From contig NZ_JAHZPZ010000001.1 in assembly GCF_019929665.1 (NCBI RefSeq), positions 496,001-560,000 on the forward strand: a DNA stretch of 64,000 nucleotides, written 5' to 3'. Under the pieces are notes generated by a model. The model saw nothing but the letters and a program-made list of their open reading frames with translations, was not told where the DNA came from and did no database searches. The DNA is from Streptococcus infantis (lineage in GTDB: Bacteria; Bacillota; Bacilli; Lactobacillales; Streptococcaceae). The stretch's first letter is position 1; every line of letters starts with the position of its first letter. Below, in pieces: positions 1-7,817 of this stretch. The translations under genes were made by a program, and so were the position numbers.

Positions 1-2
1 AT

Positions 3-731
3 GGTATGATGGCTGAAATCCTTGGTAAGTATACTGGAACTTGTAAAGGTAAAGGTGGATCAATGCACATCTCCGACCTAGATGCGGGTAACCTTGGTGC
101 TAACGGTATCGTAGGTGGTGGTATGGGAATCGCAGTAGGTGCAGCCCTTACTCAACAAATGAAAAACACTGGCAAGATCGTTGTCTGCTTCTTTGGTGAT
201 GGAGCGACGAATGAAGGTGTATTCCACGAAGCTGTTAATATGGCTTCAATTTGGAATCTACCAGTTATTTTCTACTGTATCAATAACGGTTATGGAATCT
301 CTGCCGATATTAAGAAAATGACAAATGTCAAGCATATCCATGAGCGTAGTGCTGCTTACGGTATTCCTGGAATGTTTATCGAAGACGGTAACAATGTTAT
401 CGATGTCTACGAAGGATTTAAGAAAGCAGTTGACCATGTTCGTTCTGGTAAAGGTCCTGTCTTAATCGAAAGTGTAACTTACCGTTGGCTTGGTCACTCA
501 TCATCAGACCCTGGTAAATATCGTACACGTGAAGAAGTCGATGAGTGGAAAGAAAAAGATCCAATCGAAAACCTTCGCAAGTACCTTGTTGAAAATAAAA
601 TTGCTAGTGCAGAAGAACTCGAAGAAATTCAGGCTCAAGTCAAGGAAGCAGTGGAAGCATCTGTTAAGTTTGCAGAAGAAAGTCCATTCCCTCCACTAGA
701 ATCAGCTTTTGAAGATATTTACGCAGACTAA
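3..731 (+). CDS. acoA: Pyruvate/acetoin dehydrogenase E1 component, alpha subunit (5' partial)
   Basis: Alpha subunit of the thiamine-diphosphate-dependent E1 enzyme, which decarboxylates a 2-oxo acid (pyruvate, or acetoin in the aco naming) and works with the beta subunit encoded next. The thiamine-diphosphate motif is visible as GDGATNEG followed about 25 residues later by NN in CINNGYG. The reading frame is open to the left edge of the window, so the N-terminal third is missing and the in-frame Met codons at bases 6 and 9 are internal. The stop is 16 bases before acoB and an AGGAGA ribosome site lies in the gap, so this is an operon. Streptococci usually have only one such complex, often annotated acoABCL although it probably serves as pyruvate dehydrogenase. 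The family is clear; the substrate is inferred. Confidence 0.93.
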   Translation, partial: GMMAEILGKYTGTCKGKGGSMHISDLDAGNLGANGIVGGGMGIAVGAALTQQMKNTGKIVVCFFGDGATNEGVFHEAVNMASIWNLPVIFYCINNGYGISADIKKMTNVKHIHERSAAYGIPGMFIEDGNNVIDVYEGFKKAVDHVRSGKGPVLIESVTYRWLGHSSSDPGKYRTREEVDEWKEKDPIENLRKYLVENKIASAEELEEIQAQVKEAVEASVKFAEESPFPPLESAFEDIYAD

Positions 732-747
732 GGAGAAGTAGAGAAAT

Positions 748-1740
748 ATGGAAACAAAATTAATGTCTTTCCGCGATACCATTATCCTTGCAATGTCTGA
801 GGAAATGCGTCGCGACGAAAATGTACTCTTGATGGGTGAAGATGTAGGTGTCTTTGGTGGAGACTTTGGTACATCTGTAGGTATGCTTGAGGAATTTGGA
901 CCAGAACGTGTTCGAGACTGTCCGATTTCTGAAGCAGCTATTTCTGGAGCAGCTGCTGGTGCTGCTATGACTGGACTTCGTCCAATCGTTGATATGACTT
1001 TCATGGACTTTTCTGTTATTGCCATGGATAATATCGTCAACCAAGCTGCTAAAACTCGTTACATGTTTGGTGGTAAAGGTCAAGTACCAATTACAATCCG
1101 TTGTGCCGCTGGTAACGGAGTAGGTTCTGCAGCTCAACACTCCCAATCTTTGGAATCATGGTTTACCCATATTCCTGGTTTGAAAGTTGTTGCTCCAGGT
1201 ACTCCGGCTGATATGAAAGGACTTCTCAAGTCTTCTATTCGAGACAACAACCCTGTTATCATTCTTGAATACAAATCAGAATTTAACCAAAAGGGTGAAG
1301 TACCGGTAGATCCTGACTATACCATTCCACTTGGCGTTGGTGAAATTAAACGCGAAGGAACTGATGTAACTGTTGTAACATACGGTAAAATGCTTCGTCG
1401 TGTTATGCAAGCTGCTGAAGAGTTGGCTGAAGAAGGCATCTCAGTAGAAGTAGTAGACCCACGTACTTTGGTTCCACTTGATAAAGAAATCATCATTAAC
1501 TCAGTTAAGAAGACTGGAAAAGTAGTTCTTGTCAACGATGCCCACAAGACAAGTGGTTTTATCGGTGAAATTTCAGCTATTATCTCAGAATCAGAAGCAT
1601 TCGATTATTTAGATGCACCTATTCGCCGTTGTGCAGGTGAGGATGTACCAATGCCTTATGCACAAAATCTTGAAAATGCAATGATTCCAACAGTTGAAAG
1701 CATCAAAGATGCAATCCGTAAAACTCACAACAAACAATAA
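748..1740 (+). CDS. acoB: Pyruvate/acetoin dehydrogenase E1 component, beta subunit
   Basis: Beta subunit (330 residues, the normal length) of the heterotetrameric E1 enzyme. It pairs with the alpha subunit to form the thiamine-diphosphate site and pass the acyl group to a lipoyl arm. It has the usual family layout: an N-terminal pyrimidine-binding half with LMGEDVGVFGG near residue 26, and a C-terminal transketolase-like half with VVDPRTLVPLD near residue 237. The start is the ATG after AGGAGAAGTAGAGAAAT. It follows acoA closely. A 215-base gap with a folded element separates it from acoC, so E2 and E3 may not be made in the same amounts as E1. Confidence 0.95.
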   Translation: METKLMSFRDTIILAMSEEMRRDENVLLMGEDVGVFGGDFGTSVGMLEEFGPERVRDCPISEAAISGAAAGAAMTGLRPIVDMTFMDFSVIAMDNIVNQAAKTRYMFGGKGQVPITIRCAAGNGVGSAAQHSQSLESWFTHIPGLKVVAPGTPADMKGLLKSSIRDNNPVIILEYKSEFNQKGEVPVDPDYTIPLGVGEIKREGTDVTVVTYGKMLRRVMQAAEELAEEGISVEVVDPRTLVPLDKEIIINSVKKTGKVVLVNDAHKTSGFIGEISAIISESEAFDYLDAPIRRCAGEDVPMPYAQNLENAMIPTVESIKDAIRKTHNKQ

Positions 1741-1760
1741 TACATAATATAAATTATGTA
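1741..1760. repeat. Short palindrome after acoB (TACATAAT arms)
   Basis: Perfect 8-base arms (TACATAAT / ATTATGTA) around a 4-base loop, starting on the base after the acoB stop. Similar palindromes with a TTATGT core end at 5861 and lie at 11580-11597, each touching or close to the 3' end of a gene. The function is unknown; it may be a small dispersed element or just a weak 3' stem. Confidence 0.5.
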
Positions 1761-1773
1761 AATAAATTAATCG

Positions 1774-1934
1774 GACGAGATGCTTTGTATCTATAGATGC
1801 AAAGTTCTCTACGTCCTTAGTATCTTAGATTAGAGCACGGGCTAAAAGCTCGGAAAAAAGATAAATCTCCTTGACTTCATCGAAGTCTGTGTTGATTTCC
1901 TATTTTTCGGTTGCTTTTAAACGCCCTTTGCATC
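1774..1934. repeat. Folded element between acoB and acoC with nested and alternative inverted repeats
   Basis: Three layers of pairing are visible. GGACG at about 1774 and CGTCC at about 1811 enclose CTTTGTATC/GATGCAAAG. A larger imperfect stem pairs GGGCTAAAAGCTCGGAAAAA (about 1840-1858) with TTTTTCGGTTGCTTTTAAAC (from about 1902) plus GCCC. A perfect GACTTC-ATC-GAAGTC hairpin lies near 1873-1887. The segment GATGCAAAG (about 1796) can also pair with CTTTGCATC (about 1926), so the first and outer stems exclude each other. This fits a MITE-like intergenic repeat, or an RNA switch between E1 and E2/E3. No protein is apparent. Confidence 0.55.
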
Positions 1935-1955
1935 ATAAATAGAATAGGAGAGGTC

Positions 1956-2999
1956 ATGGCTGATGATAAGCTAAGAGCGACTCCTGCAGCTAGAAAATTA
2001 GCGGATGATTTAGGAATTAATCTCTACGATATTTCTGGCTCAGGCGCAAACGGTCGTGTCCACAAAGAAGACGTGGAAACATTTAAAGACACTAATGTGG
2101 TTCGCATTTCACCACTTGCAAAACGAATTGCCCTTGAACATAACATTGCATGGCAGGAAATCCAAGGAACTGGTCATCGTGGCAAGATTATGAAGAAGGA
2201 TGTTTTAGCTTTCCTTCCGGAAAATATTGAAAACGATACAATCAAGTCACCTTCTCAGATCGAAAAAGTGGAAGAAATTCCAGATAACGTAACTCCTTAT
2301 GGGGAAATCGAGCGTATTCCGATGACACCAATGCGTAAGGTTATTGCTCAACGTATGGTTGAATCTTACTTGACTGCACCAACCTTCACGCTTAACTATG
2401 ATGTCGATATGTCTGAAATGCTTGCCCTTCGTAAGAAGGTCCTTGATCCAATCATGGAAGCAACTGGTAAGAAAATTACCGTTACAGACTTGCTTTCACT
2501 TGCGGTTGTTAAGACGCTTATGAAACACCCGTACATTAACGCTTCATTAACTGAAGACGGTAAGACAATTATCACTCACAACTATGTCAACCTTGCGATG
2601 GCTGTAGGAATGGATAATGGTTTGATGACGCCAGTTGTTTATAATGCTGAAAAATTGAGTTTGTCTGAGTTAGTAGTTGCCTTTAAAGATGTTATCGGAC
2701 GTACTTTGGATGGTAAACTAGCTCCTAGCGAGTTGCAAAATTCAACCTTCACCATTAGTAACTTGGGAATGTTTGGTGTTCAATCATTCGGTCCAATCAT
2801 TAACCAACCGAACTCAGCAATCCTTGGGGTTAGCTCAACAATTGAGAAACCAGTTGTTGTTAATGGTGAAATCGTGATTCGTCCAATTATGAGTCTTGGT
2901 TTAACAATTGACCACCGTGTCGTAGATGGTATGGCTGGTGCTAAGTTTATGAAAGACTTGAAAGCTTTAATTGAAAACCCAATCTCAATGTTGGTTTAG
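1956..2999 (+). CDS. acoC: Dihydrolipoamide acyltransferase (E2) without a lipoyl domain
   Basis: E2 acyltransferase core of the dehydrogenase complex; it moves the acyl group from the lipoyl arm to coenzyme A. The ATG at 1956 follows AGGAGAGGTC; an ATG-like start at 1911 in the same frame lacks such a site. The protein is 347 residues. Two tandem peripheral-subunit (E3/E1) binding domains occupy roughly residues 5-35 and 48-83, with GSGANGRVHKEDV and GTGHRGKIMKKDV. The catalytic domain follows and ends with the DHRVVDG active-site motif. No N-terminal lipoyl domain with a DKA/DKV lysine is present; that domain is carried by the E3 encoded next. This arrangement is known in pneumococci. Confidence 0.93.
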   Translation: MADDKLRATPAARKLADDLGINLYDISGSGANGRVHKEDVETFKDTNVVRISPLAKRIALEHNIAWQEIQGTGHRGKIMKKDVLAFLPENIENDTIKSPSQIEKVEEIPDNVTPYGEIERIPMTPMRKVIAQRMVESYLTAPTFTLNYDVDMSEMLALRKKVLDPIMEATGKKITVTDLLSLAVVKTLMKHPYINASLTEDGKTIITHNYVNLAMAVGMDNGLMTPVVYNAEKLSLSELVVAFKDVIGRTLDGKLAPSELQNSTFTISNLGMFGVQSFGPIINQPNSAILGVSSTIEKPVVVNGEIVIRPIMSLGLTIDHRVVDGMAGAKFMKDLKALIENPISMLV

Positions 3000-3038
3000 A
3001 GAATTTATTTTTAGAAATATAGATAAAGGAAGTAAGAT

Positions 3039-4742
3039 ATGGCCTTAGAAGTAATTATGCCAAAAGCAGGCGTGGATATGACAGAAGGACAAATCGTCCA
3101 ATGGAATAAAAAAGTCGGAGAATTTGTAAAAGAAGGAGAAATCCTTTTGGAAATCATGACTGACAAAGTCAGCATGGAATTGGAAGCAGAAGAAGACGGT
3201 TACTTGATCGCTATCCTGAAAGGGGACGGCGAGACTGTTCCTGTTACTGAAGTTATCGGTTATCTTGGTGAAGAAGGGGAAAATATCCCAACAGCTGGAG
3301 CAGCTGCACCAGAAGCTAGCCCAGCACCTGCAGCAAGTGCTTCGAACGATGATGGTAAGAGCGATGATGCTTATGATATCGTTGTTATTGGTGGTGGACC
3401 TGCTGGTTATGTTTCTGCCATTAAAGCAGCTCAATTAGGTGGTAAGGTCGCTCTTGTTGAGAAATCTGAACTTGGTGGAACATGTTTGAACCGCGGATGT
3501 ATCCCAACTAAAACTTACCTTCATAACGCTGAAATTATCGAGAATATCGGTCATGCAGCCAATCGTGGTATCGTGATTGAAAATCCTAATTTCACAGTTG
3601 ATATGGAGAAACTTTTGGAAACTAAATCTAAAGTTGTCAATACCCTTGTAGGTGGTGTTGCAGGACTTCTTCGTAGCTATGGAGTTGATGTTCATAAAGG
3701 TATCGGTACTATTACTAAAGATAAGAATGTTTTGGTAAATGGTTCTGAATTGCTTGAAACTAAGAAGATTATCCTTGCTGGTGGTTCTAAAGTAAGCAAA
3801 ATCAATGTTCCTGGTATGGAATCATCTCTTGTGATGACTAGTGATGACATCCTTGAAATGGATGAAGTACCAGAAAGCCTTGTGATCATTGGTGGTGGAG
3901 TTGTCGGTATCGAGCTTGGTCAAGCCTTCATGACATTTGGTTCAAAAGTTACGGTTATCGAAATGATGGACCGTATTGTTCCAGCAATGGATGCTGAAGT
4001 ATCTAAAAACCTTCGCTTGATTCTTGAACGTAAAGGTATGACTATCTTGACAGGTACTAAACTTCAAGAAATCATCGAAGAAGATGGCAAACTTCGTATC
4101 AAGGTTGAAGGAAAAGATGATATCATCGCAAATAAAGCCCTTCTTTCAATCGGCCGTGTTCCAGACCTTGAAGGAATCGGAGAAGTTGAGTTTGAGTTAG
4201 ACCGTGGTCGTATCAAGGTTAACGAGTACATGGAAACTTCTGTTCCTGGTATTTATGCACCAGGTGATATTAACGGTACTAAGATGTTGGCTCACGCTGC
4301 CTTCCGTATGGGTGAAGTAGCTGCTGAAAACGCCCTTAAAGGAAACCACGCTGTTGCCAAATTGAACTTGACTCCTGCAGCTATTTACACACTTCCAGAA
4401 GTAGCAGCAGTTGGTTTGACAGAAGAACAAGCTCGTGAAAAATATGACGTCCAAATCGGTAAATTCAACTTTGCTGCAAACGGACGTGCCATTGCATCAG
4501 ATGCAGCTCAAGGATTTGTTAAAGTCATTGCAGACAAGAAGTATGGTGAAATCCTTGGTGTTCATATCATTGGTCCTGCTGCTGCAGAGTTGATCAATGA
4601 AGCGTCAAGCATCATCGAAATGGAAATCACTGTTGAAGAAATGCTTAAGACAATCCACGGTCACCCAACATACTCTGAAGTTATGTACGAAGCATTTGCT
4701 GATGTTCTTGGAATGGCTATCCATTCACCTAAGAAAAAATAA
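3039..4742 (+). CDS. acoL: Dihydrolipoamide dehydrogenase (E3) with N-terminal lipoyl domain
   Basis: FAD- and NAD-dependent enzyme that re-oxidises the dihydrolipoyl arm. The protein is 567 residues, about 100 longer than a plain E3, because residues 1-80 form a lipoyl domain with the modified lysine at Lys43 (MTDKVSME). An Ala/Pro-rich linker covers about residues 85-105. The FAD-binding VVIGGGPAGY starts near residue 115, the redox disulphide is Cys149/Cys154 in GGTCLNRGC, and the NAD-binding IIGGGVVGIELG and catalytic HGHPTYSE follow. The ribosome site AAGGAAG precedes the ATG. Since the E2 here has no lipoyl domain, this one probably serves the whole complex, and LplA encoded next is the likely enzyme that loads it. 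Confidence 0.96.
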   Translation: MALEVIMPKAGVDMTEGQIVQWNKKVGEFVKEGEILLEIMTDKVSMELEAEEDGYLIAILKGDGETVPVTEVIGYLGEEGENIPTAGAAAPEASPAPAASASNDDGKSDDAYDIVVIGGGPAGYVSAIKAAQLGGKVALVEKSELGGTCLNRGCIPTKTYLHNAEIIENIGHAANRGIVIENPNFTVDMEKLLETKSKVVNTLVGGVAGLLRSYGVDVHKGIGTITKDKNVLVNGSELLETKKIILAGGSKVSKINVPGMESSLVMTSDDILEMDEVPESLVIIGGGVVGIELGQAFMTFGSKVTVIEMMDRIVPAMDAEVSKNLRLILERKGMTILTGTKLQEIIEEDGKLRIKVEGKDDIIANKALLSIGRVPDLEGIGEVEFELDRGRIKVNEYMETSVPGIYAPGDINGTKMLAHAAFRMGEVAAENALKGNHAVAKLNLTPAAIYTLPEVAAVGLTEEQAREKYDVQIGKFNFAANGRAIASDAAQGFVKVIADKKYGEILGVHIIGPAAAELINEASSIIEMEITVEEMLKTIHGHPTYSEVMYEAFADVLGMAIHSPKKK

Positions 4743-4755
4743 AAATTGATAGACT

Positions 4756-4779
4756 AGACTGGAATTATTTTTCCAGTCT
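4756..4779 (+). terminator. Stem-loop between acoL and lplA, weak or partial terminator
   Basis: AGACTGGAA pairs with TTCCAGTCT around a T-rich loop 14 bases after the acoL stop. No clean T-run follows, so it may only reduce read-through or protect the acoL 3' end rather than stop transcription. Confidence 0.4.
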
Positions 4780-4801
4780 CTATCGTATTAGAAGGTACCT
4801 T

Positions 4802-5791
4802 ATGAAATACATTATCAATCATTCAAACGACACTGCTTTTAATATTGCTTTAGAGGAGTACGCTTTTAAGCATCTTGTTGACGAAGATCAAATCTTCCTT
4901 CTTTGGATTAACAAACCATCTATTATTGTAGGACGTCACCAAAATACCATCGAAGAAATTAACCGTGACTATGTACGCGAAAACGGTATTGAAGTAGTCC
5001 GTCGGATCAGTGGTGGTGGTGCTGTTTACCATGATTTGAACAACCTTAACTATACCATCATTTCAAAAGAAGATGAAAACAAGGCCTTTGACTTCAAGAG
5101 CTTCTCTACTCCAGTTATCAATACCTTGGCTGAACTTGGTGTTAAAGCTGAATTTACAGGCCGTAACGACTTAGAAATCGACGGTAAGAAATTCTGTGGA
5201 AATGCACAAGCCTATATCAATGGCCGCATCATGCACCATGGTTGTCTTCTCTTTGACGTAGATTTGTCAGTCCTAGCTAACGCACTTAAAGTGTCTAAAG
5301 ATAAGTTTGAATCAAAAGGGGTTAAATCAGTACGTGCTCGTGTAACTAATATTATCGATGAATTGCCAGAAAAGATCACTGTTGAAGAATTCCGTGATTT
5401 ACTCTTGGAATACATGAAAAAAGAATACCCTGAGATGACTGAGTATGTATTCTCAGATGAAGAATTGGCTGAAATCAATCGCATCAAAGAAACTAAGTTT
5501 GGAACTTGGGACTGGAACTATGGGAAATCACCTGAATACAATGTCCGTCGTGGAACTAAATTCCCAAGCGGTAAGGTTGAAATCTTTGCGAATGTTATTG
5601 AGTCAAAAATTCAAGACATCAAGATTTACGGTGACTTCTTTGGTATCGAAGATGTTGCAGCAGTAGAAGATGTTCTTCGTGGCGTTAAATACGAACGTGA
5701 AGACGTCCTCAAAGCCCTTCAAACCATTAACCTAGGTCGTTACTTCGCAGGAATAACTGCAGAAGAAATTGCCGAAGCTGTTGTAGAATAA
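4802..5791 (+). CDS. lplA: Lipoate-protein ligase A
   Basis: Joins free lipoate to the lipoyl lysine through lipoyl-AMP. It has 329 residues, the full length for the two-domain enzymes. The family signature RRISGGGAVYHDLNNLNY (about residues 66-84) and NDLEIDGKKFCGNAQ (about 123) are visible; the C-terminal accessory domain starts near residue 245. The gene directly follows acoL, which encodes the lipoyl domain, so modifier and target are made together. An AGAAGG-type ribosome site precedes the ATG. A strong bidirectional terminator follows. Confidence 0.95.
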   Translation: MKYIINHSNDTAFNIALEEYAFKHLVDEDQIFLLWINKPSIIVGRHQNTIEEINRDYVRENGIEVVRRISGGGAVYHDLNNLNYTIISKEDENKAFDFKSFSTPVINTLAELGVKAEFTGRNDLEIDGKKFCGNAQAYINGRIMHHGCLLFDVDLSVLANALKVSKDKFESKGVKSVRARVTNIIDELPEKITVEEFRDLLLEYMKKEYPEMTEYVFSDEELAEINRIKETKFGTWDWNYGKSPEYNVRRGTKFPSGKVEIFANVIESKIQDIKIYGDFFGIEDVAAVEDVLRGVKYEREDVLKALQTINLGRYFAGITAEEIAEAVVE

Positions 5792-5793
5792 AC

Positions 5794-5828
5794 AAAAAAG
5801 AAGTTGGTTTTTCCCAGCTTCTTTTTTG
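5794..5828. terminator. Bidirectional terminator between lplA and xerS
   Basis: AAAAAAGAAGTTGG and CCAGCTTCTTTTTT form a long stem with one G-T pair. A-rich and T-rich arms let it work for lplA on the plus strand and xerS on the minus strand. Confidence 0.85.
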
Positions 5829-5837
5829 TAGCTATTA

Positions 5838-5861
5838 TTTACATAGTTTATATTATGTAAA
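5838..5861. repeat. Short palindrome (TTTACATA / TATGTAAA) beside the xerS stop
   Basis: Eight-base perfect arms around an 8-base loop, touching the xerS stop codon. It is related by core sequence to the palindromes at 1741-1760 and 11580-11597. Confidence 0.5.
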
Positions 5862-6932
5862 TTATAAACTATCTAAGGCATTTTTCTGTTCGTCATTAAC
5901 GATATGCGTATACAAGTCCGTTACCTGTGTGCTAGCATGTCCCAGCTGGTGGCTGACCAAAACTTGGGATTTGGTTGCATCATAGAGACGGGTTGCAAGA
6001 GTATGGCGTAGTTTGTGGGGAGTTACGCGGACTTTAAAGTCTTCTGAATACTTGGCCACCATCTTTTCAACACTAGAAGCATCAATCCGGTTTGGAACAC
6101 CTCGATACAAGGTTAAGAAGAGAGCTGTATCAGTCTTTTTTGTCTTATAACGTTTGTCTCGAATAGCAAGATATTGCTCTAAATAGGGCTTAGCAAAGGC
6201 AGCAACATTGACCGAGTCTCTCTTTCCACCTTTTCGAGTGACGTCAATCACCATCATCTTAAGATTGAGATCTCGAAGATCTAGGTTAACTGCCTCAGAG
6301 AGACGGACACCAGAGGCAAGAAGGAGTGCGATAATGGCTAAATCTCGCTCCTTATTCTTGTTAAAGGACGATAAGGCTCGATTTGAGAGAGTTTTAGGGT
6401 ATTCCTCATCTATATAATTCAAAAATCCCTCTGTTTCATCCCCTAAAAAGAGCTTTTGCTTGATATTTTCAGCTCGGGCCGCCAAGGTTTCTTTCTTTTT
6501 CTTGGTAGAAACCTTCTTCATGACATTACGGTAGAAATAAGGTTCACCTTGTTCATTTTCAACTTCCTCGGTCAAATACTTATAAAGACTAGACAATGCA
6601 GATAAAGTACGGTTAATTGTTGTTTGAGAAACTCCGTTTTTGGTTGTATTAGCATTAAGCAAAGGTCGTTCCCGTAAGTAAAGAATAAAAGATTCCATGT
6701 CCTTCTTGGTCATGTGCTCCAGAACTTCTAAGGGAATATTGGCCATGGTGTCAGCATCTGATATGCCAGATTCTAAAACCCAAGTAAAAAATCGATCATA
6801 TTCCTTTAAGTATTCGTACAAGGTCGTAAAACTGTATGGAACAGCCAGTTTCGATTGATAGTATTCTAGAACATACCAGGGCATGACTTGTTTGAGTTTA
6901 TCGATACGTTCTAATAAGATCTCGCGTTTCAT
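5862..6932 (-). CDS. xerS: Tyrosine recombinase XerS
   Basis: Single-protein Xer recombinase of streptococci and lactococci. It resolves chromosome dimers at difSL, with FtsK. The protein is 356 residues: an N-terminal SAM-like core-binding domain, then the catalytic domain with the first Arg in [21 protein letters not shown] and HQLGH, and the Tyr nucleophile in TDLYTHI near the C-terminus. The ATG at 6932 follows GGAGAGAAAT; a TTG four codons upstream overlaps that site and is rejected. Its target site and promoter lie immediately upstream. Confidence 0.96.
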   Translation of the reverse strand: MKREILLERIDKLKQVMPWYVLEYYQSKLAVPYSFTTLYEYLKEYDRFFTWVLESGISDADTMANIPLEVLEHMTKKDMESFILYLRERPLLNANTTKNGVSQTTINRTLSALSSLYKYLTEEVENEQGEPYFYRNVMKKVSTKKKKETLAARAENIKQKLFLGDETEGFLNYIDEEYPKTLSNRALSSFNKNKERDLAIIALLLASGVRLSEAVNLDLRDLNLKMMVIDVTRKGGKRDSVNVAAFAKPYLEQYLAIRDKRYKTKKTDTALFLTLYRGVPNRIDASSVEKMVAKYSEDFKVRVTPHKLRHTLATRLYDATKSQVLVSHQLGHASTQVTDLYTHIVNDEQKNALDSL

Positions 6933-6960
6933 ATTTCTCTCCAAATCTTTCTATACTAGT

Positions 6961-6989
6961 AGTATAGCATAGCTAGATATATTTTTCAA
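6961..6989 (-). promoter_or_regulatory. xerS promoter, -35 box inside dif
   Basis: On the minus strand TTGAAA (6984-6989) and TATACT (6961-6966) are separated by exactly 17 bases, about 30 bases upstream of the xerS start. The -35 box lies inside the left part of the dif site, so XerS bound to dif could block its own promoter. Confidence 0.7.
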
Positions 6990-7013
6990 GAAAATTATAG
7001 TTTTTCGGAAAGA
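6983..7013. other. difSL chromosome dimer resolution site
   Basis: The minus strand reads TTTCCGAAAAACTATAATTT then TCTTGAAAA, the known difSL pattern of streptococci and lactococci, placed directly upstream of xerS as in that family. The two arms are imperfectly inverted around the central bases. It marks the replication terminus. Boundaries are good to a few bases. Confidence 0.85.
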
Positions 7014-7028
7014 TGTTATAAGGGAGAC

Positions 7029-7289
7029 TTAGGAATATTCAAATAAGATAACAGTAAGTTTTATAACCAAAAATTTTTTTAAAGCTAATCGTTCAAAGTT
7101 TGCGGCAAAATATCTTGTGAAGTTCGACCATTCTGGATCATCGCAAGGTAAAAGTATAGTTTTCCCGTTAAATACTTTGGGGTTAAAATCAATATAAGAA
7201 TTCATTTCTCTTTCGATGTCAGAGTATAAAGTATAGAATTCATCATTTTTATCACTCATTGCTGTATGTAGAGCTAAGTTTGCAGCCAT
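7029..7289 (-). pseudogene. Truncated EcoRI-type adenine methyltransferase (N-terminal fragment)
   Basis: The first 70 or so residues match the N-terminus of the EcoRI-family adenine-specific DNA methyltransferases: NDEFYTLYSDIEREM followed by KTILLPCDDPEWSNFTRYF. The full family is about 300 residues or more; here the reading frame ends after 86 residues with a tail (LVIKLTVILFEYS) that looks unrelated, so the rest has been lost. The start is the ATG after GAGGAGATCAA. The broken 3' end lies only 16 bases from the dif site, suggesting deletion or element excision near dif. No partner endonuclease is seen. It is probably inactive. Confidence 0.7.
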
Positions 7290-7369
7290 TTGATCTCCTC
7301 TCTTTTTTAGGAAATAAAAGAAAAATATAGAATCGTTGTATTTAGTTTTAAAAATATACTCAAAATTCT

Positions 7370-7402
7370 CTTTTAATTAACAAACGATTTGTTAATTAAA
7401 AG
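7370..7402. repeat. Perfect 15-base inverted repeat with 3-base spacer
   Basis: CTTTTAATTAACAAA - CGA - TTTGTTAATTAAAAG. It lies about 80 bases upstream of the methylase fragment. It could be a regulator site of the lost restriction-modification unit or the end of a lost element. There is no T-run, so it is not a terminator. Confidence 0.7.
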
Positions 7403-7639
7403 TATTGTATTTATATCGTTTTCTCTTATATTGATTCAATGATATACGTACACTTAAACAATCATAATTTAAGTAAGTGTATTAGATGTTTAAATGTTTC
7501 TCTCTATTTTGTGCCATTTCACTTTACACTATATCATTAATTAATAATATTTTACTAGAAAAAACATGCTCATAGATCAAAAGTAAATTGAATTTTTTTG
7601 AAGATAAAGTAAGGGACATAATTTCAAAATTAGATACAA

Positions 7640-7669
7640 TAAAAAGAAAGAACAATACTAGTTCTTTCT
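7640..7669 (-). terminator. Terminator of the first Abi gene
   Basis: AGAAAGAAC and GTTCTTTCT pair around 7 bases; on the minus strand the stem is followed by TTTTTATTG. It lies about 150 bases past the stop of the leftward Abi gene. Confidence 0.65.
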
Positions 7670-7817
7670 CGATATCAGATTTCAATCTCACTAAGGTGGG
7701 TTCAAAGAGCCTTCCTTGTTTAATTCAATTATTTTTTTCTAATTAAATAAACTTTACAGAGATTTTTTAACACAAACTACGTCACTTTATTGTATCTCTC
7801 CAGATTCCTCTTTAAAT

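Larger units (their letters stand above)
7290..7817. other. AT-rich gap upstream of the methylase fragment
   Basis: No convincing gene. It holds a perfect inverted repeat at 7370-7402 and a terminator for the leftward Abi gene at 7640-7669. A weaker inverted pair, TACACTTA/TAAGTGTA, lies near 7446-7480. Confidence 0.6.

Noticed and set aside
760..1146. Long minus-strand frames inside acoB and other core genes
   Set aside because: Mirror frames of strongly conserved coding sequence; no start signals or recognisable proteins.
1911..1955. Extended N-terminus of acoC from 1911
   Set aside because: The 15 extra residues are encoded by the folded repeat and have no ribosome site; the ATG at 1956 does.
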